Part shown: piece after piece, positions 41,558 to 50,885 of the stretch
How positions within the stretch are numbered: position 1 is the stretch's first letter
How the letters are laid out: every line of letters begins with the position of its first letter
DNA from: Actinacidiphila glaucinigra
GTDB taxonomy: Bacteria > Actinomycetota > Actinomycetes > Streptomycetales > Streptomycetaceae
Direction: 5' to 3'
Length of the DNA stretch: 64,000 nt
NCBI RefSeq assembly: GCF_900188405.1
Contig: NZ_FZOF01000033.1
Coordinates: forward strand, 1 to 64,000
Made by a program: the position numbers and the translations under genes
The notes under the pieces: model-generated
The model's input: only the letters and a program-made list of their open reading frames with translations
What the model was told of the DNA's origin: nothing
Databases searched by the model: none

Positions 41558-42346
41558 ATGGCCCACACCTCGGGATCCTTCCCCTCCGCCGCCGCCTACG
41601 CCGACGGCGTGGTGGGCGGCACAGGCGCCCCTTTCAGTTGGAGCGATCTCGAGTCCAGCGCCTTCACGCGACTGCCGGAACTGCACAAGGCAGTCAAGGC
41701 GGCCGGCGCCGATCTCGACCACACCAAGACCCGGCGGGACCACGCGCTGTCCGCGGGCTGGCTCGTTCTCCTGTTCGCACCGCTGGCCCTGCCCCTTCTG
41801 GCGATCCTGGCCGTCAGACATGAGGACTCGGCGGTACTCCTGCACGTCGCCATCGCGCTGATCTGCGCCGGCCACATCGCACTGCGCGCCATGGAATGGC
41901 GGCGGACACGGAGCGGCGGGACCCGGGCAACGGACCAGGAGGCCGTACTCGCCTCATTCGAGACCGTTTTCGCCGCCGTGTCCGCCGGCATCTACGCGGT
42001 CGCCGCCGGCGTCACGCCGTCACCGGGACTCTGGCTCCTGTGCGCCGGCCAGGCGGCCGTGGCAGCCATGTGCGTGGTGAGCATCCGCGTGACCAGGAAG
42101 GCCGCCGGCCGCGGCGTCCCGACATCACAGCGACCGGCCTTCGAGGACGTCCTGGCTCTCGTCTCCGCCCTCGACGACAACGAGCGCACGGCCCTCCTCG
42201 CCGACCTGCACCTCGCCCTCGAACGCCTCGCCGACGCGGGCGTGATCACCCCGGCACAGTACGACGAAGCACACCGAGCCCCCCTGGGAAGCCTCGCCCG
42301 CCGGCTCTGGGCACTGGAGCGGTCCCCGGCCCGCCAGACGCGATAG
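41558..42346 (+). CDS. Membrane protein of unknown function
   Basis: A 262-residue protein from an ATG at 41558 with GGAGAG upstream. A 75-residue cytoplasmic start precedes four membrane segments: WLVLLFAPLALPLLAILAVR, SAVLLHVAIALICAGHIALR, VFAAVSAGIYAVAAGVTPSP and LLCAGQAAVAAMCVVSIRVT. The last 80 residues are soluble and helical (FEDVLALVSALDDNERTALL, ADLHLALERLADAGVITPAQ). No family is recognised. It is separated from the GH27 gene by two terminators and so is independent. Confidence 0.7.
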   Translation: MAHTSGSFPSAAAYADGVVGGTGAPFSWSDLESSAFTRLPELHKAVKAAGADLDHTKTRRDHALSAGWLVLLFAPLALPLLAILAVRHEDSAVLLHVAIALICAGHIALRAMEWRRTRSGGTRATDQEAVLASFETVFAAVSAGIYAVAAGVTPSPGLWLLCAGQAAVAAMCVVSIRVTRKAAGRGVPTSQRPAFEDVLALVSALDDNERTALLADLHLALERLADAGVITPAQYDEAHRAPLGSLARRLWALERSPARQTR

Positions 42347-42415
42347 GCCCCCATCCTCACGTGCCGGGCCGCGCCGAACGCCGCTTGAGATCCCCGGGTT
42401 GTCAGTGCTCTCCAC

Positions 42416-42421
42416 TACGGT
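42416..42421 (+). promoter_or_regulatory. TACGGT -10 box, leaderless start
   Basis: TACGGT is followed by seven bases and the ATG at 42429. Confidence 0.45.
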
Positions 42422-42428
42422 GCGCGGC

Positions 42429-42923
42429 ATGAGGCACTGGATACGCCAGCCACTCCCGCAGCACGAAGAGATCAACGTCGTCTTCTTCCGGGGCATGTCC
42501 CTGGACACGCTCACGCGAGGGCTCCTCGCCGCGCAGCGGATGCCGCTCGCGTACGGCAAGGGCACCGAGTGGGGGGTGATGATGCACCCCATGCTCAGCT
42601 GGAAAAACGACGACTACGACCTCACGAACTACGCGCCGCTGTGCCGGGACGGTGGAGAACTGGTCGTCTTCGTGACCGAACCCTGCAGCGTCAAAGGCTT
42701 CCCTCCCGACTTCCACTACTACCGCGATGGGCGCCTGCTCACCTGCTTCAGCTTCGAGGCCCTGGACTACCCGGGTGGCGACAGGCCCAACCTTCTGCTC
42801 CCTGCTCTCACCGCGGCAAAGCTCGTCGCCCCGGACGCGGACTACGACAGCGGTGACTACGAGGAACGGATCGTGCAGGCGATCACGGAATTCCTCGCCC
42901 TGCCCGAACTCGACATGCCCTGA
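42429..42923 (+). CDS. Hypothetical protein, possibly DUF6461-like
   Basis: A 164-residue protein beginning MRHWIRQPLPQHEEINVVFF RGMSLDTL, with GTEWGVMMHPMLSWKNDDYD, LVVFVTEPCSVKGFPPDFHY and CFSFEALDYPGGDRPNLLLP further on. The pattern of an F-x-RG near the start, a central beta-sheet and a final PD-rich stretch recalls DUF6461-type proteins, which often flank toxin or immunity genes; I hold this loosely. The start at 42429 is chosen from the -10 spacing, although an in-frame TTG at 42399 is open. Confidence 0.6.
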   Translation: MRHWIRQPLPQHEEINVVFFRGMSLDTLTRGLLAAQRMPLAYGKGTEWGVMMHPMLSWKNDDYDLTNYAPLCRDGGELVVFVTEPCSVKGFPPDFHYYRDGRLLTCFSFEALDYPGGDRPNLLLPALTAAKLVAPDADYDSGDYEERIVQAITEFLALPELDMP

Positions 42924-43027
42924 CACCGAGCCCCGGACACGACACCGGGCCGTCTCTGGCTGCGGTCGAGTGGGCGGTCGGCAGGACGCCGGCGATCGGG
43001 CGGTTCCCCTCGCGAAGGAGATCCGCG

Positions 43028-43168
43028 GTCTGCCCCGACGCCGTCACACGGCACAGTCACGACTTCGCCGAGATGCTGGACCGCGTCCTTGCCGGCAGCC
43101 TGCCGGGCTTTCGCTCCCTGGTCAGCGGCCCGCAACGAGACTGCGACGCTGTCCGCATGGCCTGGTGA
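43028..43168 (+). pseudogene. Possible ISL3 transposase scar
   Basis: The frame reads VCPDAVTRHSHDFAEMLDRV then LAGSLPGFRSLVSGPQRDCD and AVRMAW before a stop. It resembles the ISL3 transposase stretch (CP......V..FA.ML......LPGF.SF..GLQRD.DAV..GL), with the catalytic end missing. One frame upstream, LAKEIR precedes it, as in intact elements. The match is short and the call tentative. Confidence 0.4.
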
Positions 43169-43275
43169 CGAGCCGACCTCGACCTCCCACGCTGACGCGC
43201 ACTTCTCGCCCCATGACCCTGTGACATCGCAAGATCCCCGACAGAGCGGAAGCACGCGACCACCCACAACACCGT

Positions 43276-43743
43276 TCAGATGTGAGAAGTAAGACCAGTG
43301 ACGGGATCGTGGGAGATCAACGTCGGCATCCCCGGGCTGTACAGAACGGTCTCGCCGGTCAGCAGGGCCGGACGTCGACTGGCCGTCGCGACCTCAACCA
43401 GAAACCGCAGCACGTCGGCCACCCCCGCCCCGTCGACGACCTGCTCAGGCCAAACGGAGAACTCGATCTCCTCCTCGTCGAGGGGCAGGGCGAAGAACCA
43501 CACGGCGCCGAAGCGGGCCCGGAAGGCGAAACTCGTCCCCTGGCCCTCCGGCTCGTCCGCCCAAGCGCGGAAGAGGTCGGCGAAGGCGGGACTCACGGGA
43601 TCGAGTCGCGGGTAGGTGTGCTCCACCTCGGTCTCGTCGGCCACGACACGCAGGCGTTCGAAGACCGCGATCCACTCGGCGCGGGTCGCGTCGAGGACCC
43701 GAATGTCCCTCAGGCTGCCGTCGAGGTAGAACACATCGCACAT
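43276..43743 (-). CDS. Hypothetical protein, 155 residues
   Basis: From an ATG at 43743: MCDVFYLDGSLRDIRVLDAT, RAEWIAVFERLRVVADETEV, FGAVWFFALPLDEEEIEFSV, VLRFLVEVATASRRPALLTG. It is soluble and mixed alpha/beta, with a compact single-domain look typical of streptomycete immunity-like orphans. No signal peptide. The open frame extends to 43983, but the extra part has atypical composition and the peptidoglycan-binding remnant overlaps it. The promoter should lie around 43750-43860. Confidence 0.65.
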   Translation of the reverse strand: MCDVFYLDGSLRDIRVLDATRAEWIAVFERLRVVADETEVEHTYPRLDPVSPAFADLFRAWADEPEGQGTSFAFRARFGAVWFFALPLDEEEIEFSVWPEQVVDGAGVADVLRFLVEVATASRRPALLTGETVLYSPGMPTLISHDPVTGLTSHI

Positions 43744-43863
43744 CCACGGCTCGGGCAGGCACCGCGCGCTCGAACCGCGCTCACCGGCGTGGACGTCCTC
43801 GTGCCTCAACTCGGCCTGCCCCTCACGTTTGTCTCGCCCAAAACACCATGGTAGGAGGTCACC

Positions 43864-44192
43864 GTGGCATGGAAGGAGCTGCAGATCGCCCTGAACAAGT
43901 GCTTCGACGTGGCCTACAAGAGAACCGCGTCGTACTGGCCGCTGGAGGAGGACGGTGCCTTCGGCCCCAACACAAGAAGGCACCGACCGAGGCGCAGGAC
44001 TACTTCACGAACGTGCCCGCCGACATCGACGGCGTGTACGGGCCGATCACCCGTGACCTCCTGCTGTGGAGGCTCAACAGCGGCAATGGTTGCTGGTTCT
44101 ACCAGACGGCCGGCCGCCAGGGGTTAGCCGGCCTGGCGGTTGTGCGGTCCCCCCGCCGGCTGCGTGCAGCCGGAAAGGGGCGTTGTCGGTAG
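43864..44192 (+). pseudogene. Peptidoglycan-binding-like protein with a frameshift
   Basis: A GTG with TAGGAGG upstream starts VAWKELQIALNKCFDVAYKR, then SYWPLEEDGAFGPNT. After a one-base shift near 43973 the next frame continues KKAPTEAQDYFTNVPADIDG, then VYGPITRDLLLWRLNSGNGC with WFYQT. Together these make two DG.FGP.T / DG.YGP.TR units, the repeated motif of PG_binding_1-like domains. In either frame alone only half the protein is made. The ribosome site is intact, so the mutation looks recent. Confidence 0.6.
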
Positions 44193-44291
44193 GGCTTCGT
44201 ACTCAGCGCGAAGGATGCCGTCGGCCTCCGCCAAGGACTACTACTTGCGCCCGATGGTTGCGGGTCGGTGCGCCGTGCATAGCCTCTCCGT

Positions 44292-44687
44292 GTGACGCAC
44301 TCACACCGCACCTTCGAGAATCCTCCCGCGCTTCCCCATGACGTGGTCGCCAAGGCGCTGGTAGCGGCACTGCGCGACAGTACGCTGGAAGCCACCGCAG
44401 CGGCCGTGCTGGTCGGCATCGCTTTGAACGACGACGATCGGGCATTCATCGAGCAGTGCTGTACGGAGGTGGGAAGCAGGGCGGCGAGCGGAAGCCAACT
44501 GCTGGGGCTGGCCGGCCTGTGCTTGGGGCACACGGCTCGCAGGTTCGGACAGCTCAGTGATCGAGCGGTCGTCCTCGCTGAGGCTCTCGCGGCCCGGGCC
44601 GAGCTCGACCCGTCGGACGTCGACGGACGAGCCCTCGACGGACGCGACGACATCCGGTCCTATCTGCGCCGCGTCGAAGGCGAGTAG
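44292..44687 (+). CDS. Hypothetical helical protein, 131 residues
   Basis: A GTG-started protein rich in alanine and leucine: HDVVAKALVAALRDSTLEAT, AAAVLVGIALNDDDRAFIEQ, GSQLLGLAGLCLGHTARRFG. The repeated helix-turn-helix spacing suggests a small HEAT-like or ARM-like fold, common among orphan immunity proteins. TAGCCT lies six bases before the start, consistent with a leaderless mRNA. No family can be named with certainty. Confidence 0.65.
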   Translation: MTHSHRTFENPPALPHDVVAKALVAALRDSTLEATAAAVLVGIALNDDDRAFIEQCCTEVGSRAASGSQLLGLAGLCLGHTARRFGQLSDRAVVLAEALAARAELDPSDVDGRALDGRDDIRSYLRRVEGE

Positions 44688-44969
44688 CCCTTTCAGTCCA
44701 GCTTTTCCTCGCGACGATCTCCCGGGGGCATCCGGTGACAGCGTGCCGGCCCGTCAAATGACGCAGTGGCGGATCACCACGCCGTACACGCGGACTGCGG
44801 GACCTGGCTGCTCGCGGGAGACCGAGGATCGGATGCCGGAGGAAACATGGCTCACGGGCGATGACTTTGCCCGTGAGGAAGAGTCACCCTCATGAGTGCC
44901 CCCGCCGGAGGCCACAGCTCCGGCGCGCCCGCGACGCAGCGCACGACCCGTGACAGGAGACCCTTCCTC

Positions 44970-45635
44970 ATGACCGATCCGGAGCTGACAGCAGACCAGA
45001 GCCGCGGGAACGGGGTCTGGCCCTCGATCCGCACCGAGCGGGCGGCGCTGGCGGCCGATCTCACAGATCTGACCGACGAGCGCTGGGCAACGCCGTCGCT
45101 GTGCGGCGGTTTGACGGTGCGTGAGGTACTGGCGCACCTCACCGCCTCCGGGAGCCTCAATGCCGTGCGCTGGATGGCCGGAGTGATCCGCTGCAGGTTC
45201 GACTTCGACAAGCAGGTCGCCATGCGACTGGCCGAGCAACTGGGCACCACCCCCGGCGAGACCCTCGAACGGTTCCGCCGCATCATCCCCAGCACCACCA
45301 AGCCCCCCTTGCCCGCCATCGCCATGCTCGGCGAGACGATCGTCCATGCCGAGGACATCCGGCGCCCGCTGGGCATCCGCCACGACTACCCCATCGAGAC
45401 CGTCACCCAGGTCGCCGAGTATTACCAGGGTTCCGACCTCGTGGTCCTCGCCAAAGGACGCATCAACGGACTGAAGCTCGTCGCCGACGACGGCCCCTTC
45501 ACCACCGGCAGCGGCCCCCTCGTCTCCGGCTCCACCCTGGCCCTGATCATGGCGACGACCGGACGCGCTGCCTACTGCGACGACCTCGAAGGAGACGGTG
45601 TGGAACTCCTCCACAGCCGCTGCCAGACGGCATGA
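44970..45635 (+). CDS. Maleylpyruvate isomerase-family mycothiol-dependent protein (DinB-like)
   Basis: A 221-residue protein. The ATG at 44970 has AGGAG ten bases upstream. It opens with the N-terminal four-helix DinB/MDMPI domain (LAADLTDLTDERWATPSLCG, then GLTVREVLAHLTASGSL) containing the His of the metal site, a second His in GETIVHAEDIRRPLGIRHDY, and ends in a small C-terminal MDMPI-type domain (TGSGPLVSGSTLALIMATTG RAA). Such proteins bind mycothiol and a metal and isomerise maleylpyruvate or act in thiol transfer. The real substrate here is unknown. Confidence 0.85.
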   Translation: MTDPELTADQSRGNGVWPSIRTERAALAADLTDLTDERWATPSLCGGLTVREVLAHLTASGSLNAVRWMAGVIRCRFDFDKQVAMRLAEQLGTTPGETLERFRRIIPSTTKPPLPAIAMLGETIVHAEDIRRPLGIRHDYPIETVTQVAEYYQGSDLVVLAKGRINGLKLVADDGPFTTGSGPLVSGSTLALIMATTGRAAYCDDLEGDGVELLHSRCQTA

Positions 45636-45827
45636 CCCGAATCCGGCCCCACACAGTGAACGACGGAGGGGGTCGATGATCCGTCGGGCCGGGACGGCGT
45701 GGTCTCCCCCGATGACCGGGAACGTTCACCGGGAGCTCGGTCCGAGTGAGCGCATCGAGCCGGTGGGGCGTCGACCACTCCGAAACCCGTTGGACATGCT
45801 CCAGAGCGCTCCGAGATCATCCGCGCT

Positions 45828-46376
45828 GTGACAGATGAACCCGCGCGCCGGTCCCCAGCTCTCACCGTTCTGAGGTCGGTGAGATTCGTCGATCTCACGA
45901 GCACGGCCATGACCGCCTTGCTTGACGGCGACCTTCCCCGGGCCAGTGCCGAAGCCGGAGTCCAACTCACTGACTACTTCCTCACTGAGCAGGCGAAGTG
46001 GGTTTGGCGGTACCGGGTCGATCAGCTGGCCTCGGACCCGGGTAGCGCGGGGTGGCTCACCCGGGCTGTGGTGGCCGAGCCCGATGGCGTCGTCGTGGGG
46101 TATGCCGGGTTCCACGGGCCGCCCGATGAGCGGGGCATGGTGGAGATCGGCTATTCAGTGGCCCCCGGCCACCGTCGTCAGGGCTACGCCAGGACGATGT
46201 TGACCGAGTTGATGCGTCGCGCCGCCGCCGAATCCGGAGTCAGGACCGCGCGGGTGACGATCAGCCCCGAGAACACCGCATCGCTGGCCACGATTTCCGG
46301 ATTCGGCTTCGTGGAGGTCGGGGAGCAGTGGGACGAGGTGGACGGCCTGGAACTCATCTTTGAGGTCCCCGTCTGA
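45828..46376 (+). CDS. GNAT-family N-acetyltransferase
   Basis: A 182-residue, GTG-started protein of the RimJ/RimL-like group. Coenzyme A-binding elements: GMVEIGYSVAPGHRRQGYAR (Q/R-x-x-G-x-A) and VTISPENTASLATISGFGFV. The first 60 residues form the usual N-terminal strand-helix region. It probably acetylates an amino group of a small molecule or protein N-terminus. It converges with the 2'-5' RNA ligase gene 33 bp downstream. Confidence 0.9.
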   Translation: MTDEPARRSPALTVLRSVRFVDLTSTAMTALLDGDLPRASAEAGVQLTDYFLTEQAKWVWRYRVDQLASDPGSAGWLTRAVVAEPDGVVVGYAGFHGPPDERGMVEIGYSVAPGHRRQGYARTMLTELMRRAAAESGVRTARVTISPENTASLATISGFGFVEVGEQWDEVDGLELIFEVPV

Positions 46377-46409
46377 GGGCGCTGCTGCCGGCCATACGCG
46401 CCGACCCGG

Positions 46410-46982
46410 TCAGCGTTGTCCGTCACGGCGCGGAACGGAGATCCGTGGTGCACGCAGGGCGAAGTCGGCCTGTTCACGCCACACGATGCCGTCGAAGACC
46501 AACAACTGGACCGAGCTGACGTGCGTCGCGACCGGCAGCCGACGCGCCAGATCGGCCTCGACGGTGTCCAGCACACTCGGCTCCTGGCCGTCCGCCACCG
46601 TCAGATGGGGAATGACCTCGGCGAACCGGCCCCCATACGGCGGCGCCTCCGGCCACCGAGCAGCGACGGCCAGGGTGAGTGCCCGGAACTGATCGTCCGG
46701 CTCCGGGGCGAGGTAGAGCACCCCAGGGAAGCGACCGCACGTCGCGAATCGAAGATCGAAAGCCCCGTGGGACCCGAAGAGTTCCGCCACGGCACCCAAG
46801 ACTTGATCACCGATGTGGTCCTGGTTCAAAAACGGATAGAGCACCGACACGTGCGCCGGGACCCCGGCCTCCGCCGACGGGTCGAACCGCTCACGCCAAC
46901 CGCCCACGACCGGCTCGGCCTCGGGCACCTTGACGATCAGCGCAGTCTCGCCCGCCCGATACCGACCCGCGCCATCTGCCAT
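46410..46982 (-). CDS. 2'-5' RNA ligase superfamily protein
   Basis: A 190-residue protein with the two HxT/S motifs of the 2H phosphoesterase fold: AHVSVLYPFLNQD and PHLTVADGQEPSV, spaced as in LigT-like enzymes. The sequence FPGVLYLAPEPDDQFRALTL matches the family core. These proteins cleave or form 2'-5' and 2',3'-cyclic phosphodiesters in RNA or nucleotides. The cellular substrate is not known. Single gene, convergent with the GNAT. Confidence 0.88.
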   Translation of the reverse strand: MADGAGRYRAGETALIVKVPEAEPVVGGWRERFDPSAEAGVPAHVSVLYPFLNQDHIGDQVLGAVAELFGSHGAFDLRFATCGRFPGVLYLAPEPDDQFRALTLAVAARWPEAPPYGGRFAEVIPHLTVADGQEPSVLDTVEADLARRLPVATHVSSVQLLVFDGIVWREQADFALRAPRISVPRRDGQR

Positions 46983-47325
46983 GGCGACATGATGCCAGCC
47001 TGTCGGCCCCCGACAGCAAGATCACGACATCCACCACGCGTTCGTCGCCCCGGCTGCGTCGTCATCTGCTGGCGATGACTCCGCACGTTGTCGTGCGCAA
47101 GGGCAGGCGATGCGCCCCAGGGGATGGCCTGCTCAATGCGTCAGAACGCATTCGAAGTAGTCGGGCTCGCGGAGACCGTCCCCGACGGCCAGTCCGCGAC
47201 GACCCGGTCCGGTGGGTCTCAGGGCCGGATCCGGGCCTCGTCGCCGGTGGCGGCGGATGAGGCCGCCCCGACGTGTCTATGGGCGGAAGACGAGCCGCCT
47301 CCCGCCCACAGACCCGCCGGCGCGG
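46983..47325. other. Intergenic stretch, no supported gene
   Basis: Between the start of the 2'-5' RNA ligase gene and the stop of the LLM gene. Frames on both strands lack start signals and recognisable domains, and no terminator hairpin was found. Confidence 0.35.
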
Positions 47326-48225
47326 TCAGCCGCGCGCGACGAGGTCCAGTACCTGCACCATCTCCTCCAACGTGGCATCGACGTTCGGAGCGGTCATGTT
47401 CTCGATCATGAAATGGTCGATACCGGTCCGCTCGCCCAGCATCTTCACGATGTCCACGAGCCGGCCGACCGGCACGCCCTCGGACGGGTTGACGCGCATG
47501 ATCGTGTCGATTTCGCCGGGGTCGCGCCCTGCCTCCGCGGCCGCCGCATGGATCGCCGCCCGCTGGGCCAGCACTGCGTCCACATCGAGATATTCCGGCA
47601 CCACGCACGCGGGAAGCCAGCCGTCGGCCCGCTGACCGATGCGCTTGAGCGCCGCGCCGGAGAAGCCGCCGATGTAGAACGGCAGGCGCGGCTTCTGCAC
47701 AGGCTTCAACGGGGCGTACTGGAGGGGAACTTCGATGTGGGCGCCGTGATACTCGACCGGGTCCCGGGTCCACAGCAGATCCAGCGCGTCCAGCAACTCG
47801 TCCATCCGGGCGCCGCGCTTGCGGAAGTCCACGTTCGCGCTCTCGAACTCCTCGATGGACCAGCCCACGCCGAAGCCCGGGATCAGGCGGCCCCCACTGA
47901 CCAGGTCGATCGTGGTCAGGCTCCTGGCCAGTTGCACCGGCGGATAGAGCGGCGCGATCAGGACGTGCGCCCCGAGCTTGACCCTTTCGGTCACGGCCGC
48001 CGCGATGCCCAGCATGACGAACGGGTCCGCGGCCGTCCGGTACACCTCGGGAATGTAGTTGCCCACGCCGCCGGCCCCGATCTTGGGATTGACCGGGACG
48101 AAGTTCCGGTCGCCCACCCACAGGCTCGCGGCCCCGGCCTTCTCCGCCTCGCGCGCGAACTCGGCCGCCCGGTCCACCTCGTGGGCGGCGTTATTGAGAT
48201 AGGGGATCGCAAATCCGATCTGCAT
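47326..48225 (-). CDS. LLM-class F420-dependent oxidoreductase
   Basis: A 299-residue luciferase-like TIM barrel: MQIGFAIPYLNNAAHEVDRA, GAASLWVGDRNFVPVNPKIG, VKLGAHVLIAPLYPPVQLAR, SLTTIDLVSGGRLIPGFGVG WSIEEF and LPFYIGGFSGAALKRIGQRA. The GVGW.IEEF and D.LSGGR elements are typical of F420-dependent members. AAAGGA precedes the ATG. About 210 bp upstream is the inverted repeat ATACTTG-N6-CAAGTAT next to a TATATT box, probably its control region. The substrate is unknown. Confidence 0.92.
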   Translation of the reverse strand: MQIGFAIPYLNNAAHEVDRAAEFAREAEKAGAASLWVGDRNFVPVNPKIGAGGVGNYIPEVYRTAADPFVMLGIAAAVTERVKLGAHVLIAPLYPPVQLARSLTTIDLVSGGRLIPGFGVGWSIEEFESANVDFRKRGARMDELLDALDLLWTRDPVEYHGAHIEVPLQYAPLKPVQKPRLPFYIGGFSGAALKRIGQRADGWLPACVVPEYLDVDAVLAQRAAIHAAAAEAGRDPGEIDTIMRVNPSEGVPVGRLVDIVKMLGERTGIDHFMIENMTAPNVDATLEEMVQVLDLVARG

Positions 48226-48432
48226 CTGCACTGTCCTTTGTTCGGGGAGCCATGGGCGGGTGGGTGATGTCCGGGCCCCGTGACAACGCGTGCCGCGCCG
48301 CACCGGGGAGGCCGACCCCGTCGTCACCTCGCCGAACCGGCCCGGCTCGGCACACGCTGGTCGGCACTCGGCGCGGGAGCCTCGCACGACCCCTGGCACA
48401 CCACCCGGGCGAAGCAACACACAACCCCGAAT

Positions 48433-48452
48433 ATACTTGCTGAGTCAAGTAT
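48433..48452. promoter_or_regulatory. Operator-like inverted repeat ATACTTG-N6-CAAGTAT
   Basis: Perfect 7+7 bp dyad in a GC-rich context, overlapped on the minus strand by TATATT (48436-48431), a good -10 box for the LLM gene. The CTTGA/TCAAG half-sites recall MarR/HxlR-type operators, but no such regulator gene is in the window. Confidence 0.55.
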
Positions 48453-48688
48453 CAGTCGGCTCCCCCGTCTCCGTGCCATGCACCGGGTCCGAATCCGCGG
48501 TCCCGGCACGCGTCTCCGCCCCCGACGGCCCCGCTCACCAGGGATCATCCGCTTATCCGCGCCTCGGGGCAGCCCCGCGCCCGGCCGCACCGTTGGGGCA
48601 TGGCCACCGACCCCGAACCCCGCACGGCGCGGGCTCCGGCAATGACCGCATCACCGCAGTCGTGGGGTGCCCTGCGAGTCCGCGGGCG

Positions 48689-49060
48689 TCACATCCACAG
48701 CACACCGTCGTTCTCGTGCTCGCGGACACGGAACACGATCATGCGGCGCAGCAGATCGATCGGGACGGGCCGGCCGTACGGGAGCTTCACCGAGCCCTTG
48801 CCGGTCGGGAAGCCGTCCAGGTCGGCGTCGAACGCCTCGCGGGTGCTGGGGGTGAACACAACGTTGGCGTGCTGGGCGTGGGCGCTGGCCACGAACAGGA
48901 TGGTGCCGGACGGGTGCACCCAGGCGGGATGTCCCCACTTGATCGCCTCGCTCGCCTCCGGAGCCCCCTCGAGAGCCAGTGCCCGTACCTGCTCGAGCAC
49001 CTCGCGGCCCTTTCCGGTGACCCCTTCGATGTACGCGTCGACGGTCTGCGGCCTGTCCAT
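48689..49060 (-). CDS. DUF1801 domain protein
   Basis: A 123-residue protein starting MDRPQTVDAYIEGVTGKGRE. It has the DUF1801 (YdhG/frataxin-like) pattern: LEQVRALALEGAPEASEAIK, WGHPAWVHPSGTILFVASAH, and VKLPYGRPVPIDLLRRMIVF. Members are proposed to carry iron or act as small chaperones, with little direct evidence. A longer open frame to 49810 is not real in its first part. Confidence 0.85.
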   Translation of the reverse strand: MDRPQTVDAYIEGVTGKGREVLEQVRALALEGAPEASEAIKWGHPAWVHPSGTILFVASAHAQHANVVFTPSTREAFDADLDGFPTGKGSVKLPYGRPVPIDLLRRMIVFRVREHENDGVLWM

Positions 49061-49415
49061 GGCGTCAGTCTGGCACGCCGCACCTCGCAGCCGTCCGCGT
49101 TGACTCGCGACGTCGCCCACCGGCACTGGATGGCACACGCCTGCCGGCGTGGCCGGTCCAGAAGCGTCTCGCCCCGTGCGGGGCCGCGGACCCGCACGGG
49201 GAATCGGGTCGGGCGGGTAAACTCGCGGGGAAGTGCGATCCCGCAGGCATCGGTACCCGGCGTCGGCACGCACGACGCAGCTGGACCCCACGCGGTATCG
49301 ACGGGACCACCCGCTGTCGGTCACCGTCTTGTCTTCGGCTCGTTCTGGCGACTCCCCGGCCGCGCATTGCACCGGGAATTCCCTCGATGCGTGCCCCGTC
49401 GAGGAAGGTTCGCCC

Positions 49416-50885
49416 ATGAACCGTACGCCCCGGAACGACCACCGCTCCCGCCGGGCCGGTCGTTCGCGCCCGCAGGCTCCCGGCCGCACCGGCGGCAAGG
49501 AACGGCCCACCGCCCCGCAGGGTGAATTCTCGGCACCCGTGACGGTGACCCCCGCTCTGCCGCCGATGACGGCGTTCACGGAGCTCAAGCTCCCGCCGGC
49601 CCTGCTGACGACCCTGACCGACCTCGGCGTGCACGAGCCGTTCCCCATCCAGGCCGCCACGCTGCCGGACGCGCTGGCCGGCCGGGACGTGCTCGGCCGG
49701 GGGCGTACCGGCTCGGGCAAGACCCTGGCCTTCGGCCTGCCGCTGCTGGCCCGCACGGCCGGACAGCGCGCCGAGCCCAAGCGGCCCCGGGCACTGGTCC
49801 TGGTGCCCACCCGTGAGCTGGCTCAGCAGGTCACGGACGCGCTCACCCCCTACGCCGGGGCGCTGGACCTCAGGCTGGCCACCGTGGTCGGCGGCCTCTC
49901 GATCGGCCGGCAGGTCGGAGCGATCCGGGCGGGGGCCGAGGTCGTCGTCGCCACGCCCGGGCGACTGAGCGACCTCGTCACGCGCCGTGACTGCCACCTG
50001 GACCACGTGCGCATCACGGTCCTGGACGAGGCGGACCAGATGGCCGACCTGGGGTTCATGCCGCAGGTCACCGAGCTGCTGGACCAGGTGCGGGCCGGTG
50101 GCCAGCGGATGCTGTTCTCGGCCACGCTCGACAGCAACATCGACCTCCTGGTCCGCCGCTATCTGACCGATCCGGTGGTCCACTCGGTCGACCCCTCGGC
50201 CGCGACCGTCGTCGCCATGGAACACCACGTGCTGTACGTGCACGCCGCCGACAAGTACGCCGCCGCCACCGAGATCGCCGCCCGCGACGGCCGGGTGATC
50301 ATGTTCCTGGACACCAAGCACGCGGTCGACCAGTTCACCAGGCACCTCGAGGGTTCCGGGATCCCGGCGGCGGCCCTGCACAGCGGGAAGTCGCAGCCGC
50401 AGCGCACCCGGGCCCTGGCCCGCTTCAAGACCGGCGAGGTGACGACCCTGGTGGCCACGAACGTCGCCGCCCGTGGCATCCACGTCGACGACCTGGACCT
50501 CGTGGTCAACGTCGATCCCCCCGCCGACTCCAAGGACTACCTGCACCGCGGCGGCCGGACCGCGCGGGCCGGCCGGTCGGGCCGGGTGGTGACGCTGGTG
50601 ACCACTCACCAGCGCCGCGATGTGACCAGGCTCATGTCCGACGCGGGCATCCGGCCCACGATCACCCAGGTGCGTTCCGGCGAGGCGGCGCTGAGCCGGA
50701 TCACCGGGGCCAAGGCCCCGTCCGGCGTTCCCGTCGCGGGCGCACCGGCCGCGAACACCCCGGCCCGCGGTGGTGCCCCGTTCCGCGGCCTGGGCACGCG
50801 GCCCGGCCGGGAGTCGCGCAAGGCGGCCGAGGCCCGCCAGATGGCGGCGGCCCGCGAGGCCGCCCGCATCCGCCGGGCCAAATAG
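49416..50885 (+). CDS. DEAD-box RNA helicase
   Basis: A 489-residue protein. The ATG at 49416 has GAGGAAGG upstream. Motifs in order: Q motif (FTELKLPPALLTTLTDLGVH EPFPIQ), I GRTGSGKT, Ia PTRELAQQ, II VLDEADQM, III SATLDS, V ATNVAARGIHVDDLDLVV, VI HRGGRTARAGRSG. A basic, disordered N-terminus (RNDHRSRRAGRSRPQAPGRT) and a Gly/Arg/Ala-rich C-terminus probably bind RNA. It unwinds RNA in ribosome assembly, decay or cold adaptation, as for RhlE/CsdA-type proteins. Confidence 0.95.
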   Translation: MNRTPRNDHRSRRAGRSRPQAPGRTGGKERPTAPQGEFSAPVTVTPALPPMTAFTELKLPPALLTTLTDLGVHEPFPIQAATLPDALAGRDVLGRGRTGSGKTLAFGLPLLARTAGQRAEPKRPRALVLVPTRELAQQVTDALTPYAGALDLRLATVVGGLSIGRQVGAIRAGAEVVVATPGRLSDLVTRRDCHLDHVRITVLDEADQMADLGFMPQVTELLDQVRAGGQRMLFSATLDSNIDLLVRRYLTDPVVHSVDPSAATVVAMEHHVLYVHAADKYAAATEIAARDGRVIMFLDTKHAVDQFTRHLEGSGIPAAALHSGKSQPQRTRALARFKTGEVTTLVATNVAARGIHVDDLDLVVNVDPPADSKDYLHRGGRTARAGRSGRVVTLVTTHQRRDVTRLMSDAGIRPTITQVRSGEAALSRITGAKAPSGVPVAGAPAANTPARGGAPFRGLGTRPGRESRKAAEARQMAAAREAARIRRAK

